Below the pieces are notes generated by a model. It searched no databases, was not told where the DNA came from, and saw nothing but the letters and a program-made list of their open reading frames with translations. A stretch of 64,000 nt of DNA from contig NZ_CP144460.1 in NCBI RefSeq assembly GCF_040182365.1, positions 868,001-932,000 on the forward strand, read 5' to 3'. Source of the stretch: Xanthomonas sp. 10-10. Its GTDB lineage: Bacteria > Pseudomonadota > Gammaproteobacteria > Xanthomonadales > Xanthomonadaceae. This document shows, in pieces, positions 28,830 to 37,324 of this stretch. The first letter of the stretch is position 1. Each line of letters begins with the position of its first letter. Both the position numbers and the translations under genes were made by a program.

Positions 28830-29636
28830 TTACTTGAACGTGTAAACCAGGTTTACCGTGGTCAGCGTGTCGGTCTTCTTGTCGCCGTCGCTGACCTCGC
28901 TGTTGTGGCGCATCTGCCAGGCGGCCTTGAGCGCGAAGTGCGAGTTCATGCTGACCTGCACGCCGAAATCGTTCTGCGCGTAGGTGTTGTATTCGCCCGA
29001 TTCCACCAGCAGCGTGTTGATCAGGTCGGTGTTGTCGGTGACCGTGTACTTCAGGTCGAACAGACCGCGCCCGATCAGGCCGGTCTCGTTGCGGTCTTCG
29101 TCGCTGTTGTGCGCGCGGCGGATACCCGGGCCGATCTGCGCGTCCAGATAGAAGCGCTCGGCATCGATCAGGCGCGTGCCGTAACCGATACCGAAGGTGG
29201 CCAGCCGATCGTAGGTGGCGAAGTCGTCGTGTTCGTAGCGGCCGGTGGCGGTGAGCTGGCGGTGTTCGCCCAACTGCAAGGCACTGCCCACGCTGCCGGT
29301 GTAACGCTCGGCGGTGGTCTGGCGTTCGCGTTCGGTGCTGCCGTCGTCGTTGGTATTGGTGTACTCCGAGCTCGAACGCAGCGCGGTGGCATCCAGGCTG
29401 TGGATCCAGTCGCCGTCGGTGTAGCGCAGGCGCACGCGGCCGTTGAGGCTGTCGGTGGTGCTGTTGCCGTGGGCAGCGGCATAGCCCAGCTCGCCGCTGC
29501 TGCCGCTCCAGGGCGAGGGCACCAGCGCAGCGGCAGGGTCAACCGGCGTCGGCGCGACCGCGATCGACTGGGCCCACACGGTAGGCGTGATCAACAGCAG
29601 GGGCAGCAGGGCAGACAACTGGGCACGGCGGGACAT
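28830..29636 (-). CDS. DUF481 family outer-membrane beta-barrel protein
   Basis: 268 residues with a signal peptide (MSRRAQLSALLPLLLITPTV, cleavage near VWA-QS). After a short Pro/Ala linker the rest alternates in beta-strand fashion with aromatic girdles and ends in a barrel-like strand (TTVNLVYTFK). Phrases such as GELGYAAAHGNSTTDSLNGR, SLDATALRSSSEY and GRYEHDDFATYDRLATFGIGYG match the DUF481 / YdiY salt-induced outer-membrane family. Function unknown in general. The 3' end is the source of the adjacent tandem repeats. Possible start region: ATG 29636 with no strong ribosome-binding site. Confidence 0.88.
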   Translation of the reverse strand: MSRRAQLSALLPLLLITPTVWAQSIAVAPTPVDPAAALVPSPWSGSSGELGYAAAHGNSTTDSLNGRVRLRYTDGDWIHSLDATALRSSSEYTNTNDDGSTERERQTTAERYTGSVGSALQLGEHRQLTATGRYEHDDFATYDRLATFGIGYGTRLIDAERFYLDAQIGPGIRRAHNSDEDRNETGLIGRGLFDLKYTVTDNTDLINTLLVESGEYNTYAQNDFGVQVSMNSHFALKAAWQMRHNSEVSDGDKKTDTLTTVNLVYTFK

Positions 29637-29898
29637 AAGCGGCTCGCTTGAGGGCAGGGCGGGAGGGTGAAAGCGATTTCATGATAACGGACTGTGCGGC
29701 ACGTCATGACCCGGTGAACGCTGCGCTTCATTGGCGGTTCTGGCGCTGGCGGCAGCTGGCGCGTTGTCGTGTGGGTTGCGGGCGGCGCACAGACCCGCGC
29801 ACGGCGTCGTCGCGGCCGGCGCAACCCGAGCGGCCGGGACTGGCGTGTTCTGCACCAGAGTGCATAGCGACGCTCACCCCGCCGCGCCAAGAACCGGA

Positions 29899-29904
29899 CA
29901 TAAT
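29899..29904 (+). promoter_or_regulatory. -10-like box, possible leaderless promoter of the WYL regulator
   Basis: cataat ends exactly 6 nt before ATG 29911; no Shine-Dalgarno. Same geometry as at hemC and ubiE. Confidence 0.4.
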
Positions 29905-29910
29905 CGGCGC

Positions 29911-30876
29911 ATGGACCGCTATGAACGTATCAACTCCCTGCATCGCCTGCTCAAGTCGGCGCGCTATCCGGTCACCGTGGCGCGGTTGCAGGATGAGCTG
30001 AGCTGCTCCCGCGCCACCGTGTATCGCGACCTGGCGTTTCTGCGCGATGCGCTGATGGCGCCGGTGGAAGGCGATGGCGAATCGGGCTTTCGCTATCTGT
30101 CCGGCGAAAGCGATCGCTTCGAGCTGCCCGGCCTGTGGCTGAGTTCGGAAGAACTGCATGCACTGCTGGCATCCCAGCAATTGCTCGCGCGCACCGGCGG
30201 GGGCGTATTGTCCTCGATGCTGGCACCGTTGCAGCAGCGCATCGAAGGGCTATTGGCGGCACAGGCCGGCGTATCGCAGTGGCCAGTGGACCGTGTGCGG
30301 GTGATTCCGCATCGCGGCCGCAAGCTGGACGAAGCGAGCTTTCGCACGGTGGCCTCCGGGGTGCTGGAGCGCAAGCAACTGAGCTTCGATTACCGCGCAC
30401 GCTCGACCGACGAATCGACCAAGCGCACCGTGTCCCCGCAGCGCATCACCCATTACCGCGACAACTGGTACCTGGATGCCTGGGACCATGGCCGCGATGG
30501 CGTGCGCAGTTTTGCGGTGGACCGTATCAATCATGCGCGCCTGCTCGATGCCGCCCCGCGCGATGTGCCCGACAGCGAGCTGGACGAGCAGCTGGCCGCC
30601 AGCTACGGCATCTTTTCCGGCGCCCCCAAGGGCTGGGCGACCATCGTGTTCAGCGCCAAGGCCGCGCGCTGGGTGGCCGACGAGCACTGGCATTCCAAGC
30701 AGCAGGGCCGCTTTTTGCCGGACGGCCGCTACGAGCTCAAATTGCCGTACAGCAACTCGCGCGAGCTGCTGATGGACGTGCTGCACTACGGCTCGGATGC
30801 GGAGATCGTCGAACCGGTGTCGCTGCGCGAGCAGGCCAAGGCGCTGTTGTCGCTGGCGCTGAGCAACTACGACTGA
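29911..30876 (+). CDS. HTH-WYL transcriptional regulator (YafY type)
   Basis: 321 residues. N-terminal winged HTH of the HTH_11 type (residues 1-58: MDRYERINSLHRLLKSARYP, LSCSRATVYRDLAFL). A helical linker follows, then a WYL domain (about 140-230; the name motif is seen in HYRDNWYLDAWDH) and a C-terminal WCX-like extension. WYL regulators bind nucleic-acid-related or other small ligands and can control defence or stress genes; no defence genes lie next to it here. It stands alone, so its target is not clear from context. The frame upstream of 29911 has no conserved residues. Confidence 0.92.
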   Translation: MDRYERINSLHRLLKSARYPVTVARLQDELSCSRATVYRDLAFLRDALMAPVEGDGESGFRYLSGESDRFELPGLWLSSEELHALLASQQLLARTGGGVLSSMLAPLQQRIEGLLAAQAGVSQWPVDRVRVIPHRGRKLDEASFRTVASGVLERKQLSFDYRARSTDESTKRTVSPQRITHYRDNWYLDAWDHGRDGVRSFAVDRINHARLLDAAPRDVPDSELDEQLAASYGIFSGAPKGWATIVFSAKAARWVADEHWHSKQQGRFLPDGRYELKLPYSNSRELLMDVLHYGSDAEIVEPVSLREQAKALLSLALSNYD

Positions 30877-31394
30877 GCCAGATCGGTCGCATGCACGCGT
30901 TTGTCTTGCGCGCATGGGTTCCGCTCAATCAGCGACATGCAAGTTGACCAGCCATCTGGTCGAGGCGGGCGCACTGCTGACGGCGGCGTGCGCTGCTGAC
31001 GCCGCACGGCACCTCCGCGACCAGGCTTGCACGCCAGGTGCTTGGGCAATCCACGCGCTGCACAAACACTAGGCTGGCCACGGTGCGTCATCGGTCGCGC
31101 CGGATCCTGCGGTGGCGATCAGCCGCAGTGGCATGCACGCGGCAGTCCGCTAAAGCCAGAAGCAGCTAGCCAGACGTAGCGATCAAGTCGTCAGGCAAGT
31201 GTTGAAGGCGCACCCGGGATCGACGTACACGCTACGGAACCGATCACCAGGCAATGGCGGGACGCGCCTGGCGGCTTCGCAGACGTTCTCCCAGGCGTTC
31301 CGGCGCAGCTGGACCTGGCAACACGCCTGATCGCAATGATCAGCCGATCGCATCCATGACCGGAAGACGCCGGAGCATATCCGCAGCGCAATAC
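30877..31394. other. 518-bp intergenic region, nothing recognised
   Basis: Between the WYL regulator and the convergent lipocalin gene. No ORF with family character and no copy of the window's repeat families. GC content is a little lower than around it. Confidence 0.5.
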
Positions 31395-31964
31395 TCAGCG
31401 CTTGTTGGGTACTTCAAATCCCAGACGGTCCAGCTGCTCGCGCAACTGCGGCACGCGCTTGAGCTTGTCGGTGTAGATGGAATAGTCGTCGCGCATCTTG
31501 TCGACCAGCTTGCGGTACTGGTCGCGGCTCATGTCCGGCTTGCGCGCGAAGATCCAGGCCAGGTCGCGGCCGGGATAGGAAATCAGCATCCATGAACCGT
31601 CCGGTGCGATTTCCAGGATGCGCTGCTTGGCCGGAATGACCTTGTAGAACCACACCCGCCAATCGCGGTTGCCGCTCTCGGCGTCCACCGACGCGCGCGC
31701 GTTGACCTCTTTTTCCGGCTCGCCGAAGCCTTCGCGGTACAGATAGCGCACCGCCACCTTGCCGTCTTCGACCAGGGTGTACTCGTCGCGGCTGGTGACG
31801 TGCCCGCGCTCGACCGGGTTGGGCATGCGCGCAATCACGTACCAGGTGCCCATGATCTTGGACAGATCGATCGCCGGCTCGGTGGTGGATGTGTCCTTGG
31901 CGGATGCCACGGGCAGGCCGAGGACGAGCAGGAAAGCGAGGGCGATCGTAACGGTCAGGCGCAT
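31395..31964 (-). CDS. lipocalin (Blc-like), periplasmic
   Basis: 189 residues with a signal peptide (MRLTVTIALAFLLVLGLPVA, cleavage near ASA-KD). Bacterial lipocalin motifs: MGTWYVIARMPN at the N-terminal strand, YPGRDLAWIFARKP in the middle, and the C-terminal R in KLKRVPQL. Blc proteins bind lysophospholipids or other lipids. Unlike E. coli Blc there is no lipobox Cys, so this one should be soluble in the periplasm, not anchored to the outer membrane. The start at 31964 was chosen for the signal peptide; the frame upstream to 32243 is noise. Confidence 0.88.
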   Translation of the reverse strand: MRLTVTIALAFLLVLGLPVASAKDTSTTEPAIDLSKIMGTWYVIARMPNPVERGHVTSRDEYTLVEDGKVAVRYLYREGFGEPEKEVNARASVDAESGNRDWRVWFYKVIPAKQRILEIAPDGSWMLISYPGRDLAWIFARKPDMSRDQYRKLVDKMRDDYSIYTDKLKRVPQLREQLDRLGFEVPNKR

Positions 31965-32241
31965 CGCAACATCACAAAGGGGCAGTAGGAGCAGCACACT
32001 ACCGCATGCAGGGGGCAAGTTCGCGTCAACGGTCGGGTCTGGCGTCGGCGACTGCGGCATCGGGATCAATCCCTCGATCCTCCGTCCTCGCTGCCCGATC
32101 CCGATCGCCAGCCACTTCAAGGCACAGCCCGCGGCGCCGCACCCGCCCAGCCAGCATCTCGCCTGTCGGGTCGCAATCGGTGAGATGGGCACAGGCAATC
32201 CTGCCGGCCTGTGTTCATCCCTTCTGCCACGGAGTGCCGCC

Positions 32242-32553
32242 ATGTCGCATCGTCCTTCTCCTCGTTCCGAACGTCCCGATCCGCGGGTGTTGCGCCCGGT
32301 GCGGCAGATCGCCCTTGCCGGCCTGGCGCTGGTGCTGGTGTGGCCGGCGGCGCGCGGTTACAGCGAGTGGATCGGCTGGCTGCCCCTGTGGCTGGTGGGC
32401 ATGCCGATGCTGGCCTGGTGGAGCCTGCATCGCTTCGCGCTGCCCACGCTGACCCGGCCGGGCGCTCGGCGGGTCTTGCCGCGGCGGCGTGGCCCGCAGG
32501 CACAGCGTCGGCGCGTTGCCGCGCGGGCCACGACACCGGCGCGGGCGGCCTGA
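32242..32553 (+). CDS. small membrane protein, function unknown
   Basis: 103 residues, GGAG 7 nt before ATG 32242. Two hydrophobic segments (about residues 22-38 and 45-62: IALAGLALVLVWPAA, WLPLWLVGMPMLAWW) with charged ends. The C-terminus is Arg-rich (VLPRRRGPQAQRRRVAARA) and probably cytoplasmic. It has the make-up of a real small inner-membrane protein, but I recognise no family. It lies 69 bp before the prolyl oligopeptidase gene on the same strand. Confidence 0.65.
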   Translation: MSHRPSPRSERPDPRVLRPVRQIALAGLALVLVWPAARGYSEWIGWLPLWLVGMPMLAWWSLHRFALPTLTRPGARRVLPRRRGPQAQRRRVAARATTPARAA

Positions 32554-32622
32554 CCTTCGGCAGGGGAGGCCGGGCAAGGGGCTGTGTTAGGTTTTCCGGC
32601 ATTGGTTTTTCCGGAAAAATAC

Positions 32623-34716
32623 ATGCCCAAGTTCGCCTCGATCTGCCTGGTTGCCGGCCTGATCACCGCTGGCGCCGTCTCTGCAGAGGAAACCGCCGTG
32701 TCCAACGATCCCTACGCCTGGCTGGAAGATGTCACTGGCGCCAAGCCGCTGGACTGGGTCAAGGCCCAGAACGCCAAGACCGAGGCGCGCCTGGCCACCA
32801 CGCCGGCCTTCAGGCAGATGGAAACCAGCATCCGCGAAGTGCTGGATTCGGACGCGAAGATTCCCGGCGTGCAGAAGATCGGCGAGTACTACTACAACTT
32901 CTGGAAGGACAAGCAGCACGAGCGCGGCCTGTGGCGGCGCACCACGCTGGACGAATACCGCAAGGCCTCGCCGAAGTGGGAGACGGTGCTGGACCTGGAT
33001 GCGCTCAACAAGGCCGAGGGCGAGAACTGGGTCTGGCATGGCGCCGACTGCCTGCGCCCGGACTACCAGCGCTGCCTGATCGCGCTGTCGCGCGGCGGCG
33101 CCGATGCCGACGTCACCCGCGAGTTCGATCTCGGCAGCAAGCAGTGGGTCAAGGACGGCTTCTTCCGTCCCGAATCCAAGGGCGGGCTGGGCTGGATCGA
33201 CAAGGACACGGTCTATGTCTTCACCGATTTCGGTGCCGGCAGCATGACCAGTTCCGGCTACCCGCGCATCGCCAAGCAGTGGAAGCGCGGTACCCCGCTC
33301 GGCGCCGCCACCGTGGTGTACGAGGGCAAGCCCACCGACATGTACATCGCGGCGATGCACGATGACACCCCGGGCTTCGAGCGCGATTTTGTCAGCCGCA
33401 CGCTGGCCTTCTACAACGACGAGCTGTATCTCAAGGGCGCCGACGGCAAGCTGGTCAAGGTGGATGTGCCCAACTCGGCCAGCAAGTCGGTCAAGCGGCA
33501 ATGGCTGACGCTGGAGCTGCGCGAGCCATGGACGGTGGGTGGCAAGACCTACACGGCGGGCTCGCTGCTGGCCACGCGCTTTGACGACTTCATGGCCGGC
33601 AAGCGCAGCTTCGATGTGCTGTTCGCACCGACCGACACCACCTCGCTGGCGGGCGTGGCATGGACCAAGTCACACCTGGTGTTGAACGTGCTGGAAGACG
33701 TCAAGAATCGGCTCAGCGTCATCACCCCATCGCAGGACGGGTGGAAGAAGAGCGCGTTTGTCGGTGCGCCGGCTTTCGGCACGATCGATGTCAGCGCCGT
33801 GGACAGCGACGACAGCGACGCGCTGTGGCTGACCGTCACCGATTACCTCACACCCACCACCTTGTCGTGGGTGGACGTCGGCAGTGCGCCGCAGCCGCTC
33901 AAGACCATGCCGGCGTTCTTCGATGCCGGCAAGGACAGCATCGAGCAGCACTTTGTCACCAGCAAGGACGGCACCCGCGTGCCGTATTTCCTGGTGCGCC
34001 CCAAGAACCTCAAGCTCGATGGCAGCGCGCCAACGCTGCTGTACGGCTATGGCGGTTTCGAGATTTCGATGACGCCGAATTATTCCGGCGGTTTGGGCCG
34101 CGCCTGGCTGGACAAGGGCGGCGTCTACGTGGTGGCCAACATCCGCGGCGGCGGCGAGTACGGCCCGCGCTGGCACCAGGCTGCGCTCAAGCAGAACCGC
34201 CACAAGGCCTACGAAGACATGGCCGCGGTGGCCAAGGATCTGGTCGCGCGCAAGATCACCTCGACCAGGCATCTGGGCGTGCAGGGCGGCAGCAATGGCG
34301 GCCTGATGACCGGCAACATGCTGACCCAGTATCCGGAGCTGTTCGGCGCGGTGGTGGTGCAGGTGCCGCTGCTGGACATGAAGCGCTACAGCCATCTGCT
34401 GGCCGGCGCCTCGTGGATGGCCGAATACGGCAACCCGGATACCGACGACTGGAGCTTCATCCAGACCTTTTCGCCGTATCACCTGTTCGATCCGAAGAAG
34501 ACCTATCCGCCGGTGATCTTCCTGACCTCCACCCGCGACGACCGCGTGCATCCGGGCCACGCGCGCAAGATGGCGGCCAAGATGATCGAGGCCGGCAAGG
34601 ACGTGACCTACTACGAGAACATCGAGGGCGGTCACGGCGGTGCGGCCAACAACGCGCAGGCAGCGCATATGTCGGCATTGGCGTATAGCTTCCTGTGGGA
34701 GCGCCTGACCGACTGA
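32623..34716 (+). CDS. prolyl oligopeptidase family serine peptidase (S9A), exported
   Basis: 697 residues with a signal peptide (MPKFASICLVAGLITAGAVS). The N-terminal beta-propeller begins with the family phrase DPYAWLEDVTG. The C-terminal alpha/beta hydrolase domain has YGYGGFEISMTPNY and the nucleophile Ser557 in GGSNGG. The Asp is at 639/640 in TRDDRVHP, and the catalytic His671 is in EGGHGG. It cuts short peptides after proline, probably in the periplasm. A second S9 enzyme lies 2.6 kb downstream. ATG 32623 fits the signal peptide. The TTG at 32584 would add 13 unlikely residues. Confidence 0.94.
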   Translation: MPKFASICLVAGLITAGAVSAEETAVSNDPYAWLEDVTGAKPLDWVKAQNAKTEARLATTPAFRQMETSIREVLDSDAKIPGVQKIGEYYYNFWKDKQHERGLWRRTTLDEYRKASPKWETVLDLDALNKAEGENWVWHGADCLRPDYQRCLIALSRGGADADVTREFDLGSKQWVKDGFFRPESKGGLGWIDKDTVYVFTDFGAGSMTSSGYPRIAKQWKRGTPLGAATVVYEGKPTDMYIAAMHDDTPGFERDFVSRTLAFYNDELYLKGADGKLVKVDVPNSASKSVKRQWLTLELREPWTVGGKTYTAGSLLATRFDDFMAGKRSFDVLFAPTDTTSLAGVAWTKSHLVLNVLEDVKNRLSVITPSQDGWKKSAFVGAPAFGTIDVSAVDSDDSDALWLTVTDYLTPTTLSWVDVGSAPQPLKTMPAFFDAGKDSIEQHFVTSKDGTRVPYFLVRPKNLKLDGSAPTLLYGYGGFEISMTPNYSGGLGRAWLDKGGVYVVANIRGGGEYGPRWHQAALKQNRHKAYEDMAAVAKDLVARKITSTRHLGVQGGSNGGLMTGNMLTQYPELFGAVVVQVPLLDMKRYSHLLAGASWMAEYGNPDTDDWSFIQTFSPYHLFDPKKTYPPVIFLTSTRDDRVHPGHARKMAAKMIEAGKDVTYYENIEGGHGGAANNAQAAHMSALAYSFLWERLTD

Positions 34717-34750
34717 TCGGTTGGCACAGGCCGCATGACGCGCAGTGCAA

Positions 34751-34784
34751 CACGAGGCCGCCGGCACAATGCAGCGGCCTCGTG
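34751..34784 (+). terminator. hairpin terminator after the prolyl oligopeptidase gene
   Basis: Perfect 11-bp stem cacgaggccgc / gcggcctcgtg with a 12-nt loop, 34 bp after the stop codon. Followed by gcgttt, a weak T stretch. Confidence 0.7.
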
Positions 34785-34833
34785 GCGTTTGCGATCAAAC
34801 CAAAACCAACGTAGACGATGCGGGGTGTGATCG

Positions 34834-35313
34834 ATGTTTGGCTTGATGCTGACCTTGGCGGTCGGCGCGTGTGCGGTCGAGAATGCACGCTACGTGCTGC
34901 GCGACGATACCGATACGCAAGCCCGCTTTCTGGCCGTTGCCAGCGGCCCGCACTGGCCGGCGCAGGTGGCCTTGCGGGTGCATTCTTCGCGCACTGGAGG
35001 GAGTGCATGGTTTTTGCCCTGGAGCGACAGCAGCGACGACAGTCAGCACATGGCGTCCACCGCTGATGTGACCGCGCCGGGCTGGCAAGCTCCGGATCCC
35101 GATGGTGGGCCGCGCCCTCTGGGTGATGTGGGCTACATCGGCACCGATGCCACTTACCGTGTCCTGAGCGAGCTTCCACGCGCCGGTATGCCGGCGCCTG
35201 CGCATTTCCTGTTGCCCGACTTGCGTCAAGCGCTGTGGTACCGAGCGGCGCCAGGCCAGCGGCAAGCGATTGCACGGCAGTTCTTCGGTCTGGTCAGCTG
35301 CGTGCCGAGGTAA
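34834..35313 (+). CDS. putative lipoprotein or exported protein, function unknown
   Basis: 159 residues. N-terminus MFGLMLTLAVGACAVENARY could be a short signal peptide with a lipobox (AVGAC, Cys13), although the n-region lacks positive charge. The true start may therefore differ. The rest is a soluble domain with Trp, His and Pro and two short conserved-looking segments (LGDVGYIGTDATYRVLSEL, ALWYRAAPGQRQAIARQFFG). I recognise no family. Codon use matches neighbouring genes, and the gene is followed 71 bp later by the NTPase gene. Confidence 0.55.
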   Translation: MFGLMLTLAVGACAVENARYVLRDDTDTQARFLAVASGPHWPAQVALRVHSSRTGGSAWFLPWSDSSDDSQHMASTADVTAPGWQAPDPDGGPRPLGDVGYIGTDATYRVLSELPRAGMPAPAHFLLPDLRQALWYRAAPGQRQAIARQFFGLVSCVPR

Positions 35314-35384
35314 CACTGTGTGGCGCTTTCGTGCCTGCTTGTCGCCACTTTGATGACCACGCGCGATATCCCTGGAGGGGTGGG

Positions 35385-35927
35385 ATGAAACTCAAGGATC
35401 TGGGGCCGCGGCTGTGCATTCTCGGGCCGTCCAACAGCGGTAAATCGACCTTGGCCCAGGCGATCGCACGCAAGCGCGGATGCGCATGCGTGCATCTGAA
35501 TCAGTTGCATCATTTCCCGAACACTGCCTGGCTACCTCGTCCCAGGCAGGACTTTTTCGCGCTTCACGATGCGGCCATTGCCGCAGAGCAGTGGGTGATG
35601 GATGGCAATTACCTGGGCTGCCTGTCGCAGCGTCTGGCGCGTGCAACGGGCGTTGTTCTATTGGACATCCCGGTGACCACCAGCCTGGTGCGCTATCTGC
35701 GCCGAACCTGGTTCGAGCAGCGCCGTTGCGGCGGCCTCGATGGCGCCAGGGAGCGGGTCAGGTGGGAGATGCTGCGCCACATCGCGGTCGTCGAACGCAG
35801 AAAACGCAAAGACCTCGCTAGGATATTCAAGCGCAGCAGCGTGCCGAAGATCGCATTGCTGACGGTGCCGGCGATCGATCAATTCTATCGCCATGAAAAG
35901 TTGAACTCGCAAGGTCTGCGCCAGTGA
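35385..35927 (+). CDS. P-loop NTPase, adenylate-kinase-like 'topology modulation' family
   Basis: 180 residues. Walker A GPSNSGKST near residues 14-22. Then LNQLHHFPNTAWLPRPRQDF, WVMDGNYLG and a Walker-B-like VVLLDIP. The C-terminal arginine-rich helix (RRTWFEQRRCGG ... RRKRKDLARIF) is lid-like. This pattern is the FlaR / DNA-topology-modulation protein family, a group of small kinases of unknown substrate. The ribosome-binding site ggaggggtggg directly precedes ATG 35385. The frame is open upstream to 35235 without conserved residues. Confidence 0.82.
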   Translation: MKLKDLGPRLCILGPSNSGKSTLAQAIARKRGCACVHLNQLHHFPNTAWLPRPRQDFFALHDAAIAAEQWVMDGNYLGCLSQRLARATGVVLLDIPVTTSLVRYLRRTWFEQRRCGGLDGARERVRWEMLRHIAVVERRKRKDLARIFKRSSVPKIALLTVPAIDQFYRHEKLNSQGLRQ

Positions 35928-36030
35928 CAGCGGCTCCCGGCGTGGTGTCACGACAGAAGGCGATTGACCGCGAGGGCGTGCTCAACGCGCCTTATGGATG
36001 GCAGGTGCTGTGGTGTCATGCAAGGCGCGT

Positions 36031-37215
36031 CTACAGACTGCGTAACCCACGCGCAATGCGCTCCACCGCCTGTTCCAGACGCGGCAGGCTCTGGGTGTAG
36101 GCGATGCGCACGTGCTGGTTGGCGCGATGGAAGCCGAAGTCGATGCCGGGAGTAAAGGCAACGTGCTCGGTTTCCAGGAAATGCGCGCAGAACGCCTGCG
36201 CATCGTCGGAAAACGCGCTGATGTCGGCGTAGAGATAGAACGCGCCTTGGGGTTCGATGGCGATGTTGAAGCCAAGCTGGCGTAGCGCGGGCAGCAGATA
36301 GTCGCGGCGTTGCTGGAACTGCGCGCGGCGCGCTTCGAAGATGGCGATGCTTTCCGGCGTGAAACACGCAAGCGCTGCGTGCTGCGCAATGGTCGAGGCG
36401 CTGATGTAGAGGTTTTGCGCGAGTTTTTCCAGCTCGGGCACCGCGCCGGGCGGGGCGATCAGCCAGCCCAGGCGCCAGCCGGTCATGCCGAAGTATTTGG
36501 AAAAACTGTTCAAGACGAAGGCGCTGTCGTCCACTTCCAGCACGCTATGCGCGTCCAGGCCATAGGTCAGGCCGTGGTAGATCTCGTCCACCACCAGGTG
36601 CCCGCCGCGCGCATGCAGCGCCTGCGACAACGCGGCCAGCTGCGCGCGCGACAGCACGCTGCCGGTGGGGTTGGCCGGCGATGCCACCAGGGCGCCGACG
36701 CTGTCGGCGTTCCAGCACGCGTCCACCAGCGCCGGGGTCAGTTGGTAGTCGGTGTCCGGCCCGACCGGCACCAGTTGTGCGGCACCTTCGATCAGGCGCA
36801 GGAAGTGGCGGTTGCACGGATACCCAGGGTCGGCAAGCAGCCAGTGCTTGCCCGGGTCCACCAGCAGGCTGCTGGCCAACAGCAGCGCGCCCGAGCCGCC
36901 TGGCGTGACCAGGATCCGCTCCGGGTCGACGCTGCGGCCATAACGTTGCGCATAAAAGCCGGCAATCGCCTCGCGCAACGCGGGCAGCCCGCGTGCGGCG
37001 GTGTAGCGGGTATGGCCGGCGGCCAGTGCGGCCTGCCCGGCAGCCACGATCGGCGCGGCAGTGGTGAAGTCGGGTTCGCCGATTTCCAGGTGGATCACGT
37101 CGTGACCGGCCTGTTCGAGCGCATTGGCGCGGGCCAGCAGCGACATCACATGGAACGGCGCGATGTCCTGGCTGCGGCGGCTGTAGCCCGACGCGGGCGA
37201 AAGCAAGGGGTCCAT
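36031..37215 (-). CDS. pyridoxal-phosphate aminotransferase, class I
   Basis: 394 residues. Fold-type I aminotransferase: EIGEPDF near the N-terminus, GSGALLLAS, the conserved SPANPTGSVLS (Asn), VVDEIYHGLTYG (Asp, Tyr) and the PLP-binding Lys in NSFSKYFGMTGWRLGW. The substrate-carboxylate Arg is in HVRIAYTQS. Likely transfers the amino group of aspartate, alanine or a related acid to 2-oxoglutarate; the exact substrate is not visible. Start at ATG 37215 (37227 possible). Divergent from the oligopeptidase B gene, with 109 bp between. Confidence 0.9.
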   Translation of the reverse strand: MDPLLSPASGYSRRSQDIAPFHVMSLLARANALEQAGHDVIHLEIGEPDFTTAAPIVAAGQAALAAGHTRYTAARGLPALREAIAGFYAQRYGRSVDPERILVTPGGSGALLLASSLLVDPGKHWLLADPGYPCNRHFLRLIEGAAQLVPVGPDTDYQLTPALVDACWNADSVGALVASPANPTGSVLSRAQLAALSQALHARGGHLVVDEIYHGLTYGLDAHSVLEVDDSAFVLNSFSKYFGMTGWRLGWLIAPPGAVPELEKLAQNLYISASTIAQHAALACFTPESIAIFEARRAQFQQRRDYLLPALRQLGFNIAIEPQGAFYLYADISAFSDDAQAFCAHFLETEHVAFTPGIDFGFHRANQHVRIAYTQSLPRLEQAVERIARGLRSL

Positions 37216-37324
37216 TGCGAAGATCATAGACCAGCATGACCTAGGACACATGACGCCCGGCGACGGGCTCTTCCACACTCGGGCGCTGGGATGGCATTGC
37301 GTTCATCCAACGGACCCCAATCTG

